A DNA stretch of 64,000 nt from Micrococcales bacterium (GTDB taxonomy: Bacteria; Actinomycetota; Actinomycetes; Actinomycetales; Dermatophilaceae), in contig JAJTBD010000004.1 of the NCBI GenBank assembly GCA_021287075.1, positions 140,575 to 204,574 on the forward strand. Direction: 5' to 3'. This document shows positions 1 through 7,202 of this stretch, one piece after another. The notes under the pieces are model-generated. The model was not told where the DNA came from. It did not search any database and worked only from the letters and a program-made list of their open reading frames with translations. The stretch's first letter is position 1; each line of letters starts with the position of its first letter. Position numbers and translations under genes: made by a program.

Positions 1-14
1 CCCCGGGTGGTGCG

Positions 15-1304
15 TCAGCCGATCGACTTCTTCACCGCGGCGGCCGCGGCGTCGAGCGACTTCTGGACGTCGGCGCCACCGATGATGGCGGCCTCGGCCT
101 TGCCCATCGGCTCCCAGATCGCCGACATCTGCGGGATCGCGGGGAGCGGGAGGCCACCCTCGCCGGCTGCCTTGAACTTCTCGATGTCGGCGTCCGAGCC
201 CTTGACCTGGTCGGCGGCCTCGACGAGCGCCGGGCGACGGGGCTCGGCCTTGTAGAGCGCGACGTGGAGCTCAGGCGTGGCGACGAAGTTGGTCGTGAAC
301 TCCTGGGCGAGGGACTTGTTCTTGCCCTTGCTGGCGACGTAGAAGGCCTGGGTGCCGATGAACGGCGTGGCGGGCTTGCCGCCCTCGAACGCCGGGATGG
401 CGGACACGTCGTAGGACATGTTGGCCTTCTTGACGTCGGTGATGGCCCACGGGCCGGACACCAGGTAGGCGGCCTTGCCGGAGGTGAAGGTCGAGATCGC
501 GTTCTCGGCCGTGATCGAGCGCTTCAGGGCACCGGAGCCCTTCTCGCCCAGGGCGGCGATCTTCTTGAGCGCGGCAACGGTCTCGGGCGAGTTGACCTTG
601 ACCTGCTTGGCGTCGGGCATGCCGTCGGAGGTCATGCCGAAGAGCGAGCCACCGGCCGAGTTGACGAGCGGCTGGAGGTGGTAGACGTCGCCGTTCTGGC
701 CGGCCTGGAGGGCCATGATCTCCTTGGCCTTGCCGGAGGTCTTCAGCTCCTTGCCGGTCTTGACCAGGTCCTCCATGGACTTGGGCGCGTTGGGGGCGAG
801 CTTGGTGTTGCGGATGAGCGCGAGGTTCTCGACGGCGTAGGGCACGCCGTAGACCTGGCCGTCATAGGTGACGGCCTTGACGGCCTGCGGGTCGAAGGCG
901 GCCTCGTCGGCCAGCTGCACGGGGTCGACCGCGCCGTTCTGGACCATGTTGCCGATCCAGTCGTGGGCGCCGACGACGACGTCGGGGGCGTTGCCGGCCT
1001 GGGACGCGGTCACGAACGCGGCCTGGAGGTCCTTGGAGACGGCCTGGACCTTGACGGTCACGCCGTTGTCCTTGCCGAACTGCTCGGCAAAGGGCTTGAG
1101 GGCGGCGGCGCGCTTGTCGTCGGCCCAGATGGTCAGGGTGCCGCCGCCGGCCGCGGCCGAGGTGGCGCTCGAGCTGGCGCCCGAGGCGGAGTCGGTGGCA
1201 GAGCCGGTGGAGCTGGACGAACCGGAGCCCGAGCCGCCGCTGCAGGCCGGGAGTGCGAGCAGGCTGGCCGCTGCCAGGCCTGCGAACAGACGGGTGGACT
1301 TCAC
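15..1304 (-). CDS. Sugar ABC transporter substrate-binding lipoprotein (MalE-like)
   Basis: Probable extracellular solute-binding protein that captures a sugar or oligosaccharide for an ABC importer. The 429-residue product begins with a short basic stretch, a hydrophobic segment and the lipobox LPAC, with Cys21 as the expected lipidation site, followed by a Ser/Gly/Ala-rich linker. The mature part (LTIWADDKRAAALKPFAEQF, then VVVGAHDWIGNMVQNG, YGVPYAVENLALI and YLVSGPWAI) matches maltose/maltodextrin-type binding proteins (SBP family 1). The gene reads leftward and its stop lies 15 bases from the window edge, so permease genes probably follow outside the window. A LacI-family gene is divergent, with a palindromic candidate operator in between. 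The sugar cannot be told from sequence alone; maltose-like is inferred from family resemblance. Confidence 0.9.
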   Translation of the reverse strand: MKSTRLFAGLAAASLLALPACSGGSGSGSSSSTGSATDSASGASSSATSAAAGGGTLTIWADDKRAAALKPFAEQFGKDNGVTVKVQAVSKDLQAAFVTASQAGNAPDVVVGAHDWIGNMVQNGAVDPVQLADEAAFDPQAVKAVTYDGQVYGVPYAVENLALIRNTKLAPNAPKSMEDLVKTGKELKTSGKAKEIMALQAGQNGDVYHLQPLVNSAGGSLFGMTSDGMPDAKQVKVNSPETVAALKKIAALGEKGSGALKRSITAENAISTFTSGKAAYLVSGPWAITDVKKANMSYDVSAIPAFEGGKPATPFIGTQAFYVASKGKNKSLAQEFTTNFVATPELHVALYKAEPRRPALVEAADQVKGSDADIEKFKAAGEGGLPLPAIPQMSAIWEPMGKAEAAIIGGADVQKSLDAAAAAVKKSIG

Positions 1305-1490
1305 GAGGGTTTCCTCCTAGGTGGTGCCAGACGATCTGGCGTTCTCAGCCGATCGCGGCGCCCCACGTAGGGGAGTCCGAAAGGCCTGACAGGGTGTGCC
1401 CTCCGGCCCGTGGGGGGAGTCGTCTTGTTGCAGATCCCCCCGCACGCCTTCGTGCACTGACTCGACGGTAGGCCTCTTGTCCACCAGATA

Positions 1491-1513
1491 CAACGTTTCA
1501 GAAACATGTTTCA
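1491..1513. promoter_or_regulatory. Candidate LacI-family operator between divergent genes
   Basis: Two overlapping palindromes share one arm: GTTTC-A-GAAAC (1495-1505) and GAAAC-AT-GTTTC (1501-1512). They lie in the gap between the binding-protein gene and the lacI-type gene, about 60 bp upstream of the regulator start. LacI-family regulators usually bind such short AT-cored palindromes in the promoter of the transporter they control. The assignment is inference from position and symmetry. Confidence 0.5.
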
Positions 1514-1572
1514 CGTGGCAGACTCACAGCCGTGCCGCCAACGGGGGCGGCCGTGACACCCGAGGAGAGGCC

Positions 1573-2595
1573 ATGGCATCGGCGCGCATCTCGGTGCGTG
1601 AGCTGGCCCGTCAGGTCGGGGTCAGCCCGGCCAGCGTCTCCCGGGTGCTCAATGACAAGCCCGGCGTCTCGGAGTCCGTCCGTGCCCGGGTCCTCGACGG
1701 CGTGCGGGTCTATGGCCTGCCCGGCCAGGCGGTGGGCAACACGGGCGGCTCACCGTTCGTCGGGATCATCGTCCCCGAGCTGGACAACCCGGCCTTCCCC
1801 ACCATGGCCGCCCACATCGAGAACGCCCTCTTCCAGCACGGCATCACCGGCCTGATCGGCAGCTCGGTCGCCCAGGGCGGCGTCGACGAGCGCGAGTACA
1901 TCGAGGTCCTGCTGCGCCATGGCGCACGCGGTCTGGTGCTCGTCTCCGGATGGCACGCCCACCTCAAGCACGACCACCGGTGGTATCGGCAGCTGACCGC
2001 CCGAGAGGTGTCCGTCGTCTTCGTCTCGGGACTGGTCGAGGGCCTGCCGATGCCGAGCGTGGGGACGAGCGAGGCCTCCGGCGCCCGGATCGCGATCCGC
2101 TTCCTGCATGACCTGGGGCACCGGCGGATCGGGCTGGCGCAGGGCGAGGAGCACTACCGTCCGTCCGTCAACCGGCTGCGGGGCTACCGCGAGACGATGG
2201 GGCGCTATGGGCTGGCCGACCAGTCCCTCTACGCCGAGGCCGTCTACACCATGGACGGGGGGCACGTGGCCGCCCGTCGACTCATCGGGCAAGGCGCGAC
2301 CGCCATCATCACCGGCAGTGACGTGATGGCCGTCGGCGTGATCAAGGCCGCCCAGGAGATGGGGCTGCGGGTGCCCGAGGATCTGTCGGTCGTCGGCTAT
2401 GACGACGGGCCGCTCGCCGTCTATGGCCACCCCCGCCTGACGACCGTGCGGCAGCCGGTCGACCGCATCGCCGCAGCCACCGCCTGGACGATGGACCAGC
2501 TGCTCAAGGGGCAGGAGCCGCCGCAGCTGCACCAGCGCTTCGACCCGACCCTCATCGTGCGCGACTCGACCGCTCAGGTGCGGCAGGACTCCTGA
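1573..2595 (+). CDS. LacI-family transcriptional regulator
   Basis: A 340-residue LacI/GalR regulator. The N-terminal helix-turn-helix is clear (ISVRELARQVGVSPASVSRV, residues about 5-24, followed by the hinge), and the rest is a periplasmic-binding-protein-like effector domain with the usual GSDVMAVGVIKAAQEMG and VVGYDDGPLA segments. I place the start at the ATG at 1573 because GGAGAGG precedes it by two bases and it begins just before the helix-turn-helix; upstream in-frame starts would add a non-homologous tail. It is divergent from the sugar-binding lipoprotein and probably represses that operon, releasing it on binding a sugar. Confidence 0.92.
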   Translation: MASARISVRELARQVGVSPASVSRVLNDKPGVSESVRARVLDGVRVYGLPGQAVGNTGGSPFVGIIVPELDNPAFPTMAAHIENALFQHGITGLIGSSVAQGGVDEREYIEVLLRHGARGLVLVSGWHAHLKHDHRWYRQLTAREVSVVFVSGLVEGLPMPSVGTSEASGARIAIRFLHDLGHRRIGLAQGEEHYRPSVNRLRGYRETMGRYGLADQSLYAEAVYTMDGGHVAARRLIGQGATAIITGSDVMAVGVIKAAQEMGLRVPEDLSVVGYDDGPLAVYGHPRLTTVRQPVDRIAAATAWTMDQLLKGQEPPQLHQRFDPTLIVRDSTAQVRQDS

Positions 2596-2638
2596 TGCTC
2601 TGGTGGGTGGGCCTCCTTGCGCCACAACGGGGTATGCC

Positions 2639-3085
2639 GTGAGCGGCGACCTGAGGGTGCCCCCCGGCCCGGGTCTGCCTGCCGGCCTGGTCATCCCCGC
2701 GTCGGAGCTCGACGAGCGCTTTTCCCGCGCCTCGGGACCGGGCGGACAGGGCGTCAACACCACCGACTCGCGGGTGCAGCTGGGACTGGACCTCGCCACG
2801 ACGAGCGTGCTCACCGAGCGCCAGCGCGAGCGCGCGCTGACCCGGCTCGGGTCGAGACTGACCGGCACCGTCCTCAGCGTCGACGCGGCCGAGACCCGCT
2901 CACAGCGCCAGAACCGAGCCCTCGCCCGCGAGCGGCTGGCGGCCCTCCTGCGCGAGGCGCTCGCTCCCCCGCCGCCACAGCGCCGGGCGACGAGACCGAC
3001 GCGCGGCTCGCAGCTGCGCGGGCTCGACTCCAAGCGCCGCCGAGGCGACCTGAAATCCACGCGCCGCCGCCCACCGACCGACTGA
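2639..3085 (+). CDS. arfB: ArfB-like peptidyl-tRNA hydrolase (class I release-factor domain)
   Basis: Small release-factor-type protein of about 148 residues that would hydrolyse peptidyl-tRNA on stalled ribosomes. The catalytic GGQ is at residues 35-37 within ASGPGGQGVNTTDSRVQL, the hallmark of ArfB/YaeJ. The long basic C-terminus (PPPPQRRATRPTRGSQLR and following Arg/Lys-rich residues) fits the tail that probes the empty mRNA channel. I use the GTG at 2639, which puts GGQ at the usual distance from the N-terminus; an earlier GTG at 2603 is possible. It lacks the stop-codon recognition domain of full release factors. Function is inferred from the family. Confidence 0.85.
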   Translation: MSGDLRVPPGPGLPAGLVIPASELDERFSRASGPGGQGVNTTDSRVQLGLDLATTSVLTERQRERALTRLGSRLTGTVLSVDAAETRSQRQNRALARERLAALLREALAPPPPQRRATRPTRGSQLRGLDSKRRRGDLKSTRRRPPTD

Positions 3086-3110
3086 CCCGCCCACCCCCGA
3101 CTGCCCCACC

Positions 3111-3176
3111 CTCACCATCAAGCCGATTGGCGAGTTCCGCCCCCTCACCATCAAGCCAATTGGCGAGTTCCGCCCC
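3111..3176. repeat. 33-bp perfect-phase tandem repeat, two copies
   Basis: Two 33-base units (3111-3143 and 3144-3176) stand head to tail with one mismatch (CCGATT versus CCAATT). Each starts CTCACCATCAAGCC and ends GCGAGTTCCGCCCC. They lie in the gap between the arfB-like gene and the YihY gene and encode nothing obvious. Confidence 0.85.
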
Positions 3177-3200
3177 GCTACCCCGGGGGGCGCTTTCGCC

Positions 3201-3224
3201 CGCGTGGGCGCCAACGCCCACGCG
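3201..3224. terminator. GC-rich hairpin, possible terminator
   Basis: Perfect 10-bp stem CGCGTGGGCG / CGCCCACGCG around a four-base CCAA loop, between the arfB-like gene and the YihY gene. No T-tract follows, as is common for actinobacterial hairpin terminators, so termination is inferred. Confidence 0.5.
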
Positions 3225-3278
3225 GCATACCGCCACGAAGTGGCGCCCGTCCCCGCCACGGTGTGGTGAGGTAGTCCC

Positions 3279-4385
3279 GTGGCAGAGATCGGGAAGTTCG
3301 ATGCGTTCCAGCGCAAGCACCCTGTGCTGGGCTTCCCGATCGCGGTCGCCTACAAGTTCTTCGACGACTTCGGGGGCTATCTCGCGGCCCTGATCACCTA
3401 CTACGGCTTCGTCTCGCTCTTCCCCCTCTTGCTGCTGCTCACGACCGTGCTCGGCATCGTGCTGCGCGACTATCCCGACCTGCAGGAGAAGATCCTTGAC
3501 TCGGCCCTCAGCGAGATCCCCGTCGTGGGCGACCAGCTGCGGTCGACGGGCACCATCTCCGGCGGGCCCGCTGGTGTCGCAATCGGATTCGGCCTCTCCC
3601 TCTATGGCGGACTGGGCGTCGCGCAGGCCCTCCAGTACACGCTCAACACCGCCTGGATGGTGCCCCGCAACACCCGGCCGAACCCCTTCGCCTCACGCGG
3701 CCGCGGGCTGCTGCTCATCCTCACCGCGGGGCTGGCCCTGATCGCCACGACCGCGCTCTCCACGCTGGGCTCGATCGACGTCTCCTGGCTGGGCGGCACC
3801 GTCAAGACGGCGACGCCATTCCTCGCGGTCGCGATCAACGCCTCGATCTTCACCTTCGCGTTCATCCTCGGCACCGCCCGACGGACCACCATCCGGCAGC
3901 AGCTGCCCGGGGCGATCGTGGGCGCCCTTCTCTGGCAGGTGATCCAGAGCTTTGGTGTCGTCTATGTCAGCCGGGTGGTCCAGCGCGCGAGCTCGGTCAA
4001 CGCCGTCTTCGCCGTGGTGCTCGGTCTGATCGCCTTCCTCTATCTCGCGGGGGTGCTGGCGGTCATCTGCACGGAGATCAACGTCGTGCTCGCGCGCAAG
4101 CTCTATCCGCGGGCGCTCCTGACGCCGTTCACCGACAATGTCGTGCTGACCGAGGGGGACATCCGCTCCTACAGCGGCATGGCAAAAGCCCAGCGGCTCA
4201 AGGGATATGAGCGGATCGGCGTGGTCTTCCGGCCGGACGAGCCGAAACAGAAGTCCCGGCGCAAGCTCACCGCCGCCCACCCGGCGCCTCAGCCGCCGAC
4301 CGACGAGGAAGTCGAGACGGCGGCCGAGTTCGTCGACGAGGCGGCCCCGCCATCAGACCTGCCCGACGGGCCGCCGCCCCGCTGA
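3279..4385 (+). CDS. YihY/BrkB-family inner-membrane protein
   Basis: A 368-residue polytopic membrane protein of the YihY/virulence factor BrkB family (once misnamed RNase BN). The family core is visible: VAYKFFDDFGGYLAALITYY near residue 30, a glycine-rich GFGLSLYGGLGVAQALQYTLN stretch after residue 105, several later hydrophobic segments, and the conserved ALLWQVIQSFGVVYVSR and FLYLAGVLAVICTEINVVLA near residues 210-270. A charged Pro-rich cytoplasmic tail follows. The start is GTG at 3279 with GTGAGGTAG just upstream. Molecular role of the family is not established. Confidence 0.9.
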   Translation: MAEIGKFDAFQRKHPVLGFPIAVAYKFFDDFGGYLAALITYYGFVSLFPLLLLLTTVLGIVLRDYPDLQEKILDSALSEIPVVGDQLRSTGTISGGPAGVAIGFGLSLYGGLGVAQALQYTLNTAWMVPRNTRPNPFASRGRGLLLILTAGLALIATTALSTLGSIDVSWLGGTVKTATPFLAVAINASIFTFAFILGTARRTTIRQQLPGAIVGALLWQVIQSFGVVYVSRVVQRASSVNAVFAVVLGLIAFLYLAGVLAVICTEINVVLARKLYPRALLTPFTDNVVLTEGDIRSYSGMAKAQRLKGYERIGVVFRPDEPKQKSRRKLTAAHPAPQPPTDEEVETAAEFVDEAAPPSDLPDGPPPR

Positions 4386-4392
4386 CGCGGGC

Positions 4393-4719
4393 TCAGCTCT
4401 CGTCGTCGTCGGAGTCGTCCGAGCTGTCTTCAGAGCTGTCGTCAGAGTCGTCGCTCGAATCGTCGGTGCTGTCGGTGCCATCGCCGTCGTCGTCGGAGTC
4501 GTCATCGGACTCGTCGGTGCTGTCACCGTCGCCCTCGGATGAGTCGTCGGAGGAGTCCTCGTCCTCGTTGGACGAGTCGTCCTCATTGGAGCCGCCGTCG
4601 GAGTCACTCGTCGAGACGGGGGACTTGGGGCTCTCCTCGTCCTCGCTGCTGCCACCGAAGCAGCCACCAAGGGTCAGGGCAACGGCCACTGCCAGGACGG
4701 GTCGTAGTGCGCGGGTCAT
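4393..4719 (-). CDS. Ser/Asp/Glu-repeat lipoprotein
   Basis: A 108-residue predicted lipoprotein: basic start MTRALRP, a hydrophobic segment, and lipobox-like LTLGGC with the Cys near residue 20. The remainder is almost entirely Ser, Asp and Glu with some Gly (DDSSNEDEDSSDDSSEGDGD type), giving an extremely acidic, disordered, surface-anchored chain. Start chosen at 4719, which has GGAGG seven bases upstream. No family is recognised; acidic low-complexity tails of this kind may bind cations or act as wall spacers, but that is speculation. The opposite strand also reads as a long Ser-rich frame, which is a shadow. Confidence 0.7.
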   Translation of the reverse strand: MTRALRPVLAVAVALTLGGCFGGSSEDEESPKSPVSTSDSDGGSNEDDSSNEDEDSSDDSSEGDGDSTDESDDDSDDDGDGTDSTDDSSDDSDDSSEDSSDDSDDDES

Positions 4720-4786
4720 ATCGGGCCTCCATCGATCAGGTGCGGTCTTGGGGGTCCGATTCACCGTATCCCGAGCGGCCCTCCGG

Positions 4787-5104
4787 CTATGAATGGGCCA
4801 GGCAGTGGGTCGCCCAGGGGCGCGCCTCGAGCCGGCCCTCGGGGATCGCCTCGTGGCAGGTGTCGCACCGCCCATAGGTGCCCTCGTCGATCTTGGCCTG
4901 GGCCCGGCGCACCTCCGCGAGCATGCGCGTGAGGCTGTCGTGGGTGGTCACCTGACTCATCCGCTCGACCGCGATGTTGGTGCCCTCGCCGATCCGCTTG
5001 CCGAAGGAGATGCCGCCGCTCTCACCCTTGTGGGACTCAAGCTCGGCGATCTCCGCCTCGAGCTCAGCGGCCTTGGCCGCCAGCGTGTCTCGCATCTCCT
5101 GCAT
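4787..5104 (-). CDS. DksA/TraR-type zinc-finger protein
   Basis: A 105-residue TraR/DksA-like protein. The N-terminal half is a helical, coiled-coil-prone segment rich in Glu/Ala (AAKAAELEAEIAELES), and the C-terminus carries the zinc-finger motif GRCDTCHEAIPEGRLEARPW. In most members this ends in a second CxxC; here it is THCLAHS, a CxxH pair. Such proteins act in the secondary channel of RNA polymerase or are less-studied relatives in actinobacteria. The role here is inferred from the family. It is monocistronic, convergent with nothing, and divergent from the methyltransferase at 5263. Confidence 0.88.
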   Translation of the reverse strand: MQEMRDTLAAKAAELEAEIAELESHKGESGGISFGKRIGEGTNIAVERMSQVTTHDSLTRMLAEVRRAQAKIDEGTYGRCDTCHEAIPEGRLEARPWATHCLAHS

Positions 5105-5185
5105 CGCCCCAGCCTGTCACTGGGCACGCGCCCGCCGGATCGGAATGCCCGAGATGCCCATCACAGCGCGAGGCAGGGCGCACCA

Positions 5186-5214
5186 CGGGAGGTGAGCACA
5201 CGGCATACCTCCCG
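5186..5214. promoter_or_regulatory. Short inverted repeat upstream of methyltransferase gene
   Basis: Perfect 8-bp arms CGGGAGGT (5186-5193) and ACCTCCCG (5207-5214) around a 13-base loop, in the divergent gap between the DksA-like gene and the methyltransferase operon. The loop contains CGGCATAC, one copy of the over-represented heptamer. It may be an operator or a hairpin; nothing more can be said. Confidence 0.35.
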
Positions 5215-5262
5215 GGGCATCGCCCCTAGACTCGGGCGACCGGCGATCGGGAGGAGACGCGG

Positions 5263-5898
5263 ATGGGTCTGCGCGAGAAGTGGGAGACGCACGTGCTGCC
5301 GCTGGCCGTCGATCTAGCGCTGGCCGAGCCGACCGCGGGACGGTGGCGGCGCCGGGTCGTCGCCGACGTCGCCGGGGAGGTGCTCGAGGTCGGCTTCGGC
5401 TCCGGGCGCACCCTCCCCTACTACCCCGATGCGGTATGCCGTGTGCTCGCCGTCGAGCCGGCCCTCACCGCCTGGGAGCGGGCGACGGGACGCATCGCGG
5501 ACTTCGGGCGACCGGTCGTGCATGTCGGTCTCGACGGCGCCCGCCTGGAGGTGGCCGATGCCTCGGTCGACGCGGTCGTCTCGTCGTGGACGATGTGCAC
5601 GATCCCCGACCTTGGCATGGCCCTCTCGGAGTTCTCGAGGGTGCTGCGACCCGGCGGACGGCTCCATTTCGTCGAGCACTCGCTGGCGCCGACATCGCGC
5701 ACCGCTGCCATCCAGCGGCGGGTGCAGCCGGTGTGGGGCGCGGTCGCCGGCGGCTGCCACCTGGACCGGGACATCCCCCGGCTGCTCGACGCCGCCGGGT
5801 TCGACGTGGACCTGCGTCAGGAGCGCTTCGTCGCCGACGGACCGGCGCGAGTCGCGTCCTTCTTCGTCCTCGGGACGGCCACGCCGGGTGCACGATGA
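5263..5898 (+). CDS. Class I SAM-dependent methyltransferase
   Basis: A 211-residue Rossmann-fold methyltransferase of the Methyltransf_11/UbiE-like group. SAM-binding motif I is VLEVGFGSGRTLPYY (about residues 40-54), the acidic post-motif is VLAVEPA, and VVSSWTMCTIPD plus RVLRPGGRLHFVEH are motifs II-III. The substrate is unknown. The start ATG at 5263 has GGGAGGAG at good spacing. A DUF1345 membrane protein follows after four bases, so the two are very likely co-transcribed. Confidence 0.88.
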   Translation: MGLREKWETHVLPLAVDLALAEPTAGRWRRRVVADVAGEVLEVGFGSGRTLPYYPDAVCRVLAVEPALTAWERATGRIADFGRPVVHVGLDGARLEVADASVDAVVSSWTMCTIPDLGMALSEFSRVLRPGGRLHFVEHSLAPTSRTAAIQRRVQPVWGAVAGGCHLDRDIPRLLDAAGFDVDLRQERFVADGPARVASFFVLGTATPGAR

Positions 5899-5902
5899 GC
5901 AG

Positions 5903-6553
5903 ATGACGACGAGTGCGCGCGGTCCGGAGCTGCGGGTCGACATCCGGCTGGGAGTCGCGGCCCTGATCGGAGCGGCGGCGGCCGCCCTCACCCCGCTGCC
6001 GAGCGATGTGACCTGGGTGGTGAGAGCTCTCGTCGGCTTTGTGGTCGCGGCGCTGGTGCTGGTAGTGCCACTGCTCTTCGAGATCCTCCGCGTCGACGCG
6101 GCGCGGACGCGGGCCTATGTGGCCGGCCACGCCCCGAGCCGATCGCAGATCGACGCCGTCATCTTCGGTGCCGCGCTCGCGAGTCTGGCCGGGGTCGGCA
6201 TCATGCTGCTCGCCCCCAGCGCGGGCTCACACAAACTGCTCGAGGCGGGTCTGGCCGTCGCCACCGTCGTGTGCGGGTGGGTGCTGATCCACACCCTCTA
6301 CACGCTGCGCTATGCCCGGCACTACTACAACAAGGAACCGGACTGCATCGACTTCAACACCGATGACGACCCGCGCTTCACCGACTTCGCCTATGTCGCC
6401 TTCGGCCTCGGCATGACCTATCAGGTCGCCGACACCGACCTGAGGTCGTCGGAGGTGCGGCGCATCGTGCTCTTCCACACGCTGCTGTCGTATCTGTTCG
6501 GCACCGGCATCATCGCCGTCACCATCAACCTCGTCGCCGGACTGAGCCAGTAG
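5903..6553 (+). CDS. DUF1345 membrane protein
   Basis: A 216-residue integral membrane protein with about five hydrophobic segments. The family signature FTDFAYVAFGLGMTYQVADT followed by RRIVLFHTLLSYLF and AVTINLVAG is characteristic of DUF1345. The function of this family is unknown. Start at the ATG at 5903, four bases after the methyltransferase stop, which indicates an operon; longer in-frame extensions run through the methyltransferase gene and are not credible. Confidence 0.88.
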   Translation: MTTSARGPELRVDIRLGVAALIGAAAAALTPLPSDVTWVVRALVGFVVAALVLVVPLLFEILRVDAARTRAYVAGHAPSRSQIDAVIFGAALASLAGVGIMLLAPSAGSHKLLEAGLAVATVVCGWVLIHTLYTLRYARHYYNKEPDCIDFNTDDDPRFTDFAYVAFGLGMTYQVADTDLRSSEVRRIVLFHTLLSYLFGTGIIAVTINLVAGLSQ

Positions 6554-6569
6554 CCCGCCGTACTGCCCT

Positions 6570-6588
6570 TGATACCAGAGTGATACCA
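6570..6588. promoter_or_regulatory. Direct-repeat operator of the RHH/Doc pair
   Basis: Two direct copies of TGATACCA (6570-6577 and 6581-6588) start 11 bases apart, one helical turn, and end nine bases before the antitoxin ATG. This is the arrangement expected for co-operative binding by ribbon-helix-helix dimers autorepressing a toxin-antitoxin operon. The second copy may also serve as the -10 region. Inference from position and phasing. Confidence 0.55.
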
Positions 6589-6596
6589 TCTGTCTC

Positions 6597-6800
6597 ATGG
6601 CCATGACGCTGCGACTCACGCCCGACGATGAGCGGGCCCTCCAGCTCCTCGCCGAGGCCGAAGGCGTCTCGCGCCAGGAGGCGACTGTCCGTGCCATTCG
6701 CGAGGCGGCCGGCAGACGGGTGCGCGCCGACCGCGTCGAGGTCCTCTCGGCGAGGGCGCGGGAGCGCTACGCCGACCTGCTCGACCGCTTGGGCCAGTGA
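6597..6800 (+). CDS. Ribbon-helix-helix antitoxin of a Doc-type pair
   Basis: A 67-residue CopG/RHH-like protein. The N-terminal strand MAMTLRLTPDDERALQLLAE, the following helix with SRQEATVRAIREA, and an Arg-rich C-terminal extension fit a DNA-binding antitoxin. It overlaps the downstream Doc/Fic gene by four bases (GTGA), the usual coupling in toxin-antitoxin operons. The extension probably binds the toxin. A second in-frame ATG two codons downstream is an alternative start. Confidence 0.82.
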   Translation: MAMTLRLTPDDERALQLLAEAEGVSRQEATVRAIREAAGRRVRADRVEVLSARARERYADLLDRLGQ

Positions 6801-7159
6801 CGGAGTACCTCGGACTCGAGGACGCGCTGGCCCTCATCGAGGACCTGCACATTGGCCCCATCCGCGACATCGGCCTCCTCGACTCGGCGCTTCATCGTCC
6901 GCAGGTCATGGTCTTCGGCAGCGACGTCTATCCGTCGCTGGAGATCAAGGCTGCGGTCCTCCTTGAGTCGCTGGTGCGCAACCACCCGCTCGTGGACGGC
7001 AACAAGCGTCTGGGCTGGCTGGCCACGGTCGTCTTCTTCGGCCTGAACGATGTCGATCTCGACGCGGACGATGACGCTGCCTATGACGTCGTGGTCGGAC
7101 TGGCCAGTGGAGCCTTGGACCACGAGAGCGCTGCTGCGCAACTGCTCGGCTGGTTCTGA
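6797..7159 (+). CDS. Doc-like death-on-curing/Fic-fold toxin
   Basis: A 120-residue Fic-fold protein of the death-on-curing (Doc) subfamily. The Fic-type loop reads HPLVDGNKRLGW with His63 and Asn69-Lys70-Arg71. Doc proteins carry NKR rather than the GNGR of AMPylating Fic enzymes and phosphorylate elongation factor Tu. The N-terminal YLGLEDALALIE is typical of Doc. The Phe normally at position +2 after the His (HxF) is replaced by Leu. It is coupled to the RHH antitoxin gene and starts with GTG at 6797. Toxicity is inferred, not shown. Confidence 0.88.
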   Translation: MTEYLGLEDALALIEDLHIGPIRDIGLLDSALHRPQVMVFGSDVYPSLEIKAAVLLESLVRNHPLVDGNKRLGWLATVVFFGLNDVDLDADDDAAYDVVVGLASGALDHESAAAQLLGWF

Positions 7160-7202
7160 CCGCCTGCTGCCCCACGGCCGAAGCAGGTCACCGCACCGTC
7201 CC

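Noticed and set aside
264..1370. A 368-residue plus-strand frame over the sugar-binding lipoprotein
   Set aside because: Gly/Val/Leu-rich low-complexity translation complementary to a signal-peptide-bearing lipoprotein; a shadow.
4466..4792. Ser-rich plus-strand frame across the acidic lipoprotein
   Set aside because: Complement of Ser/Asp codons yields Ser/Arg/Val strings; the minus strand has a signal, lipobox and ribosome-binding site.
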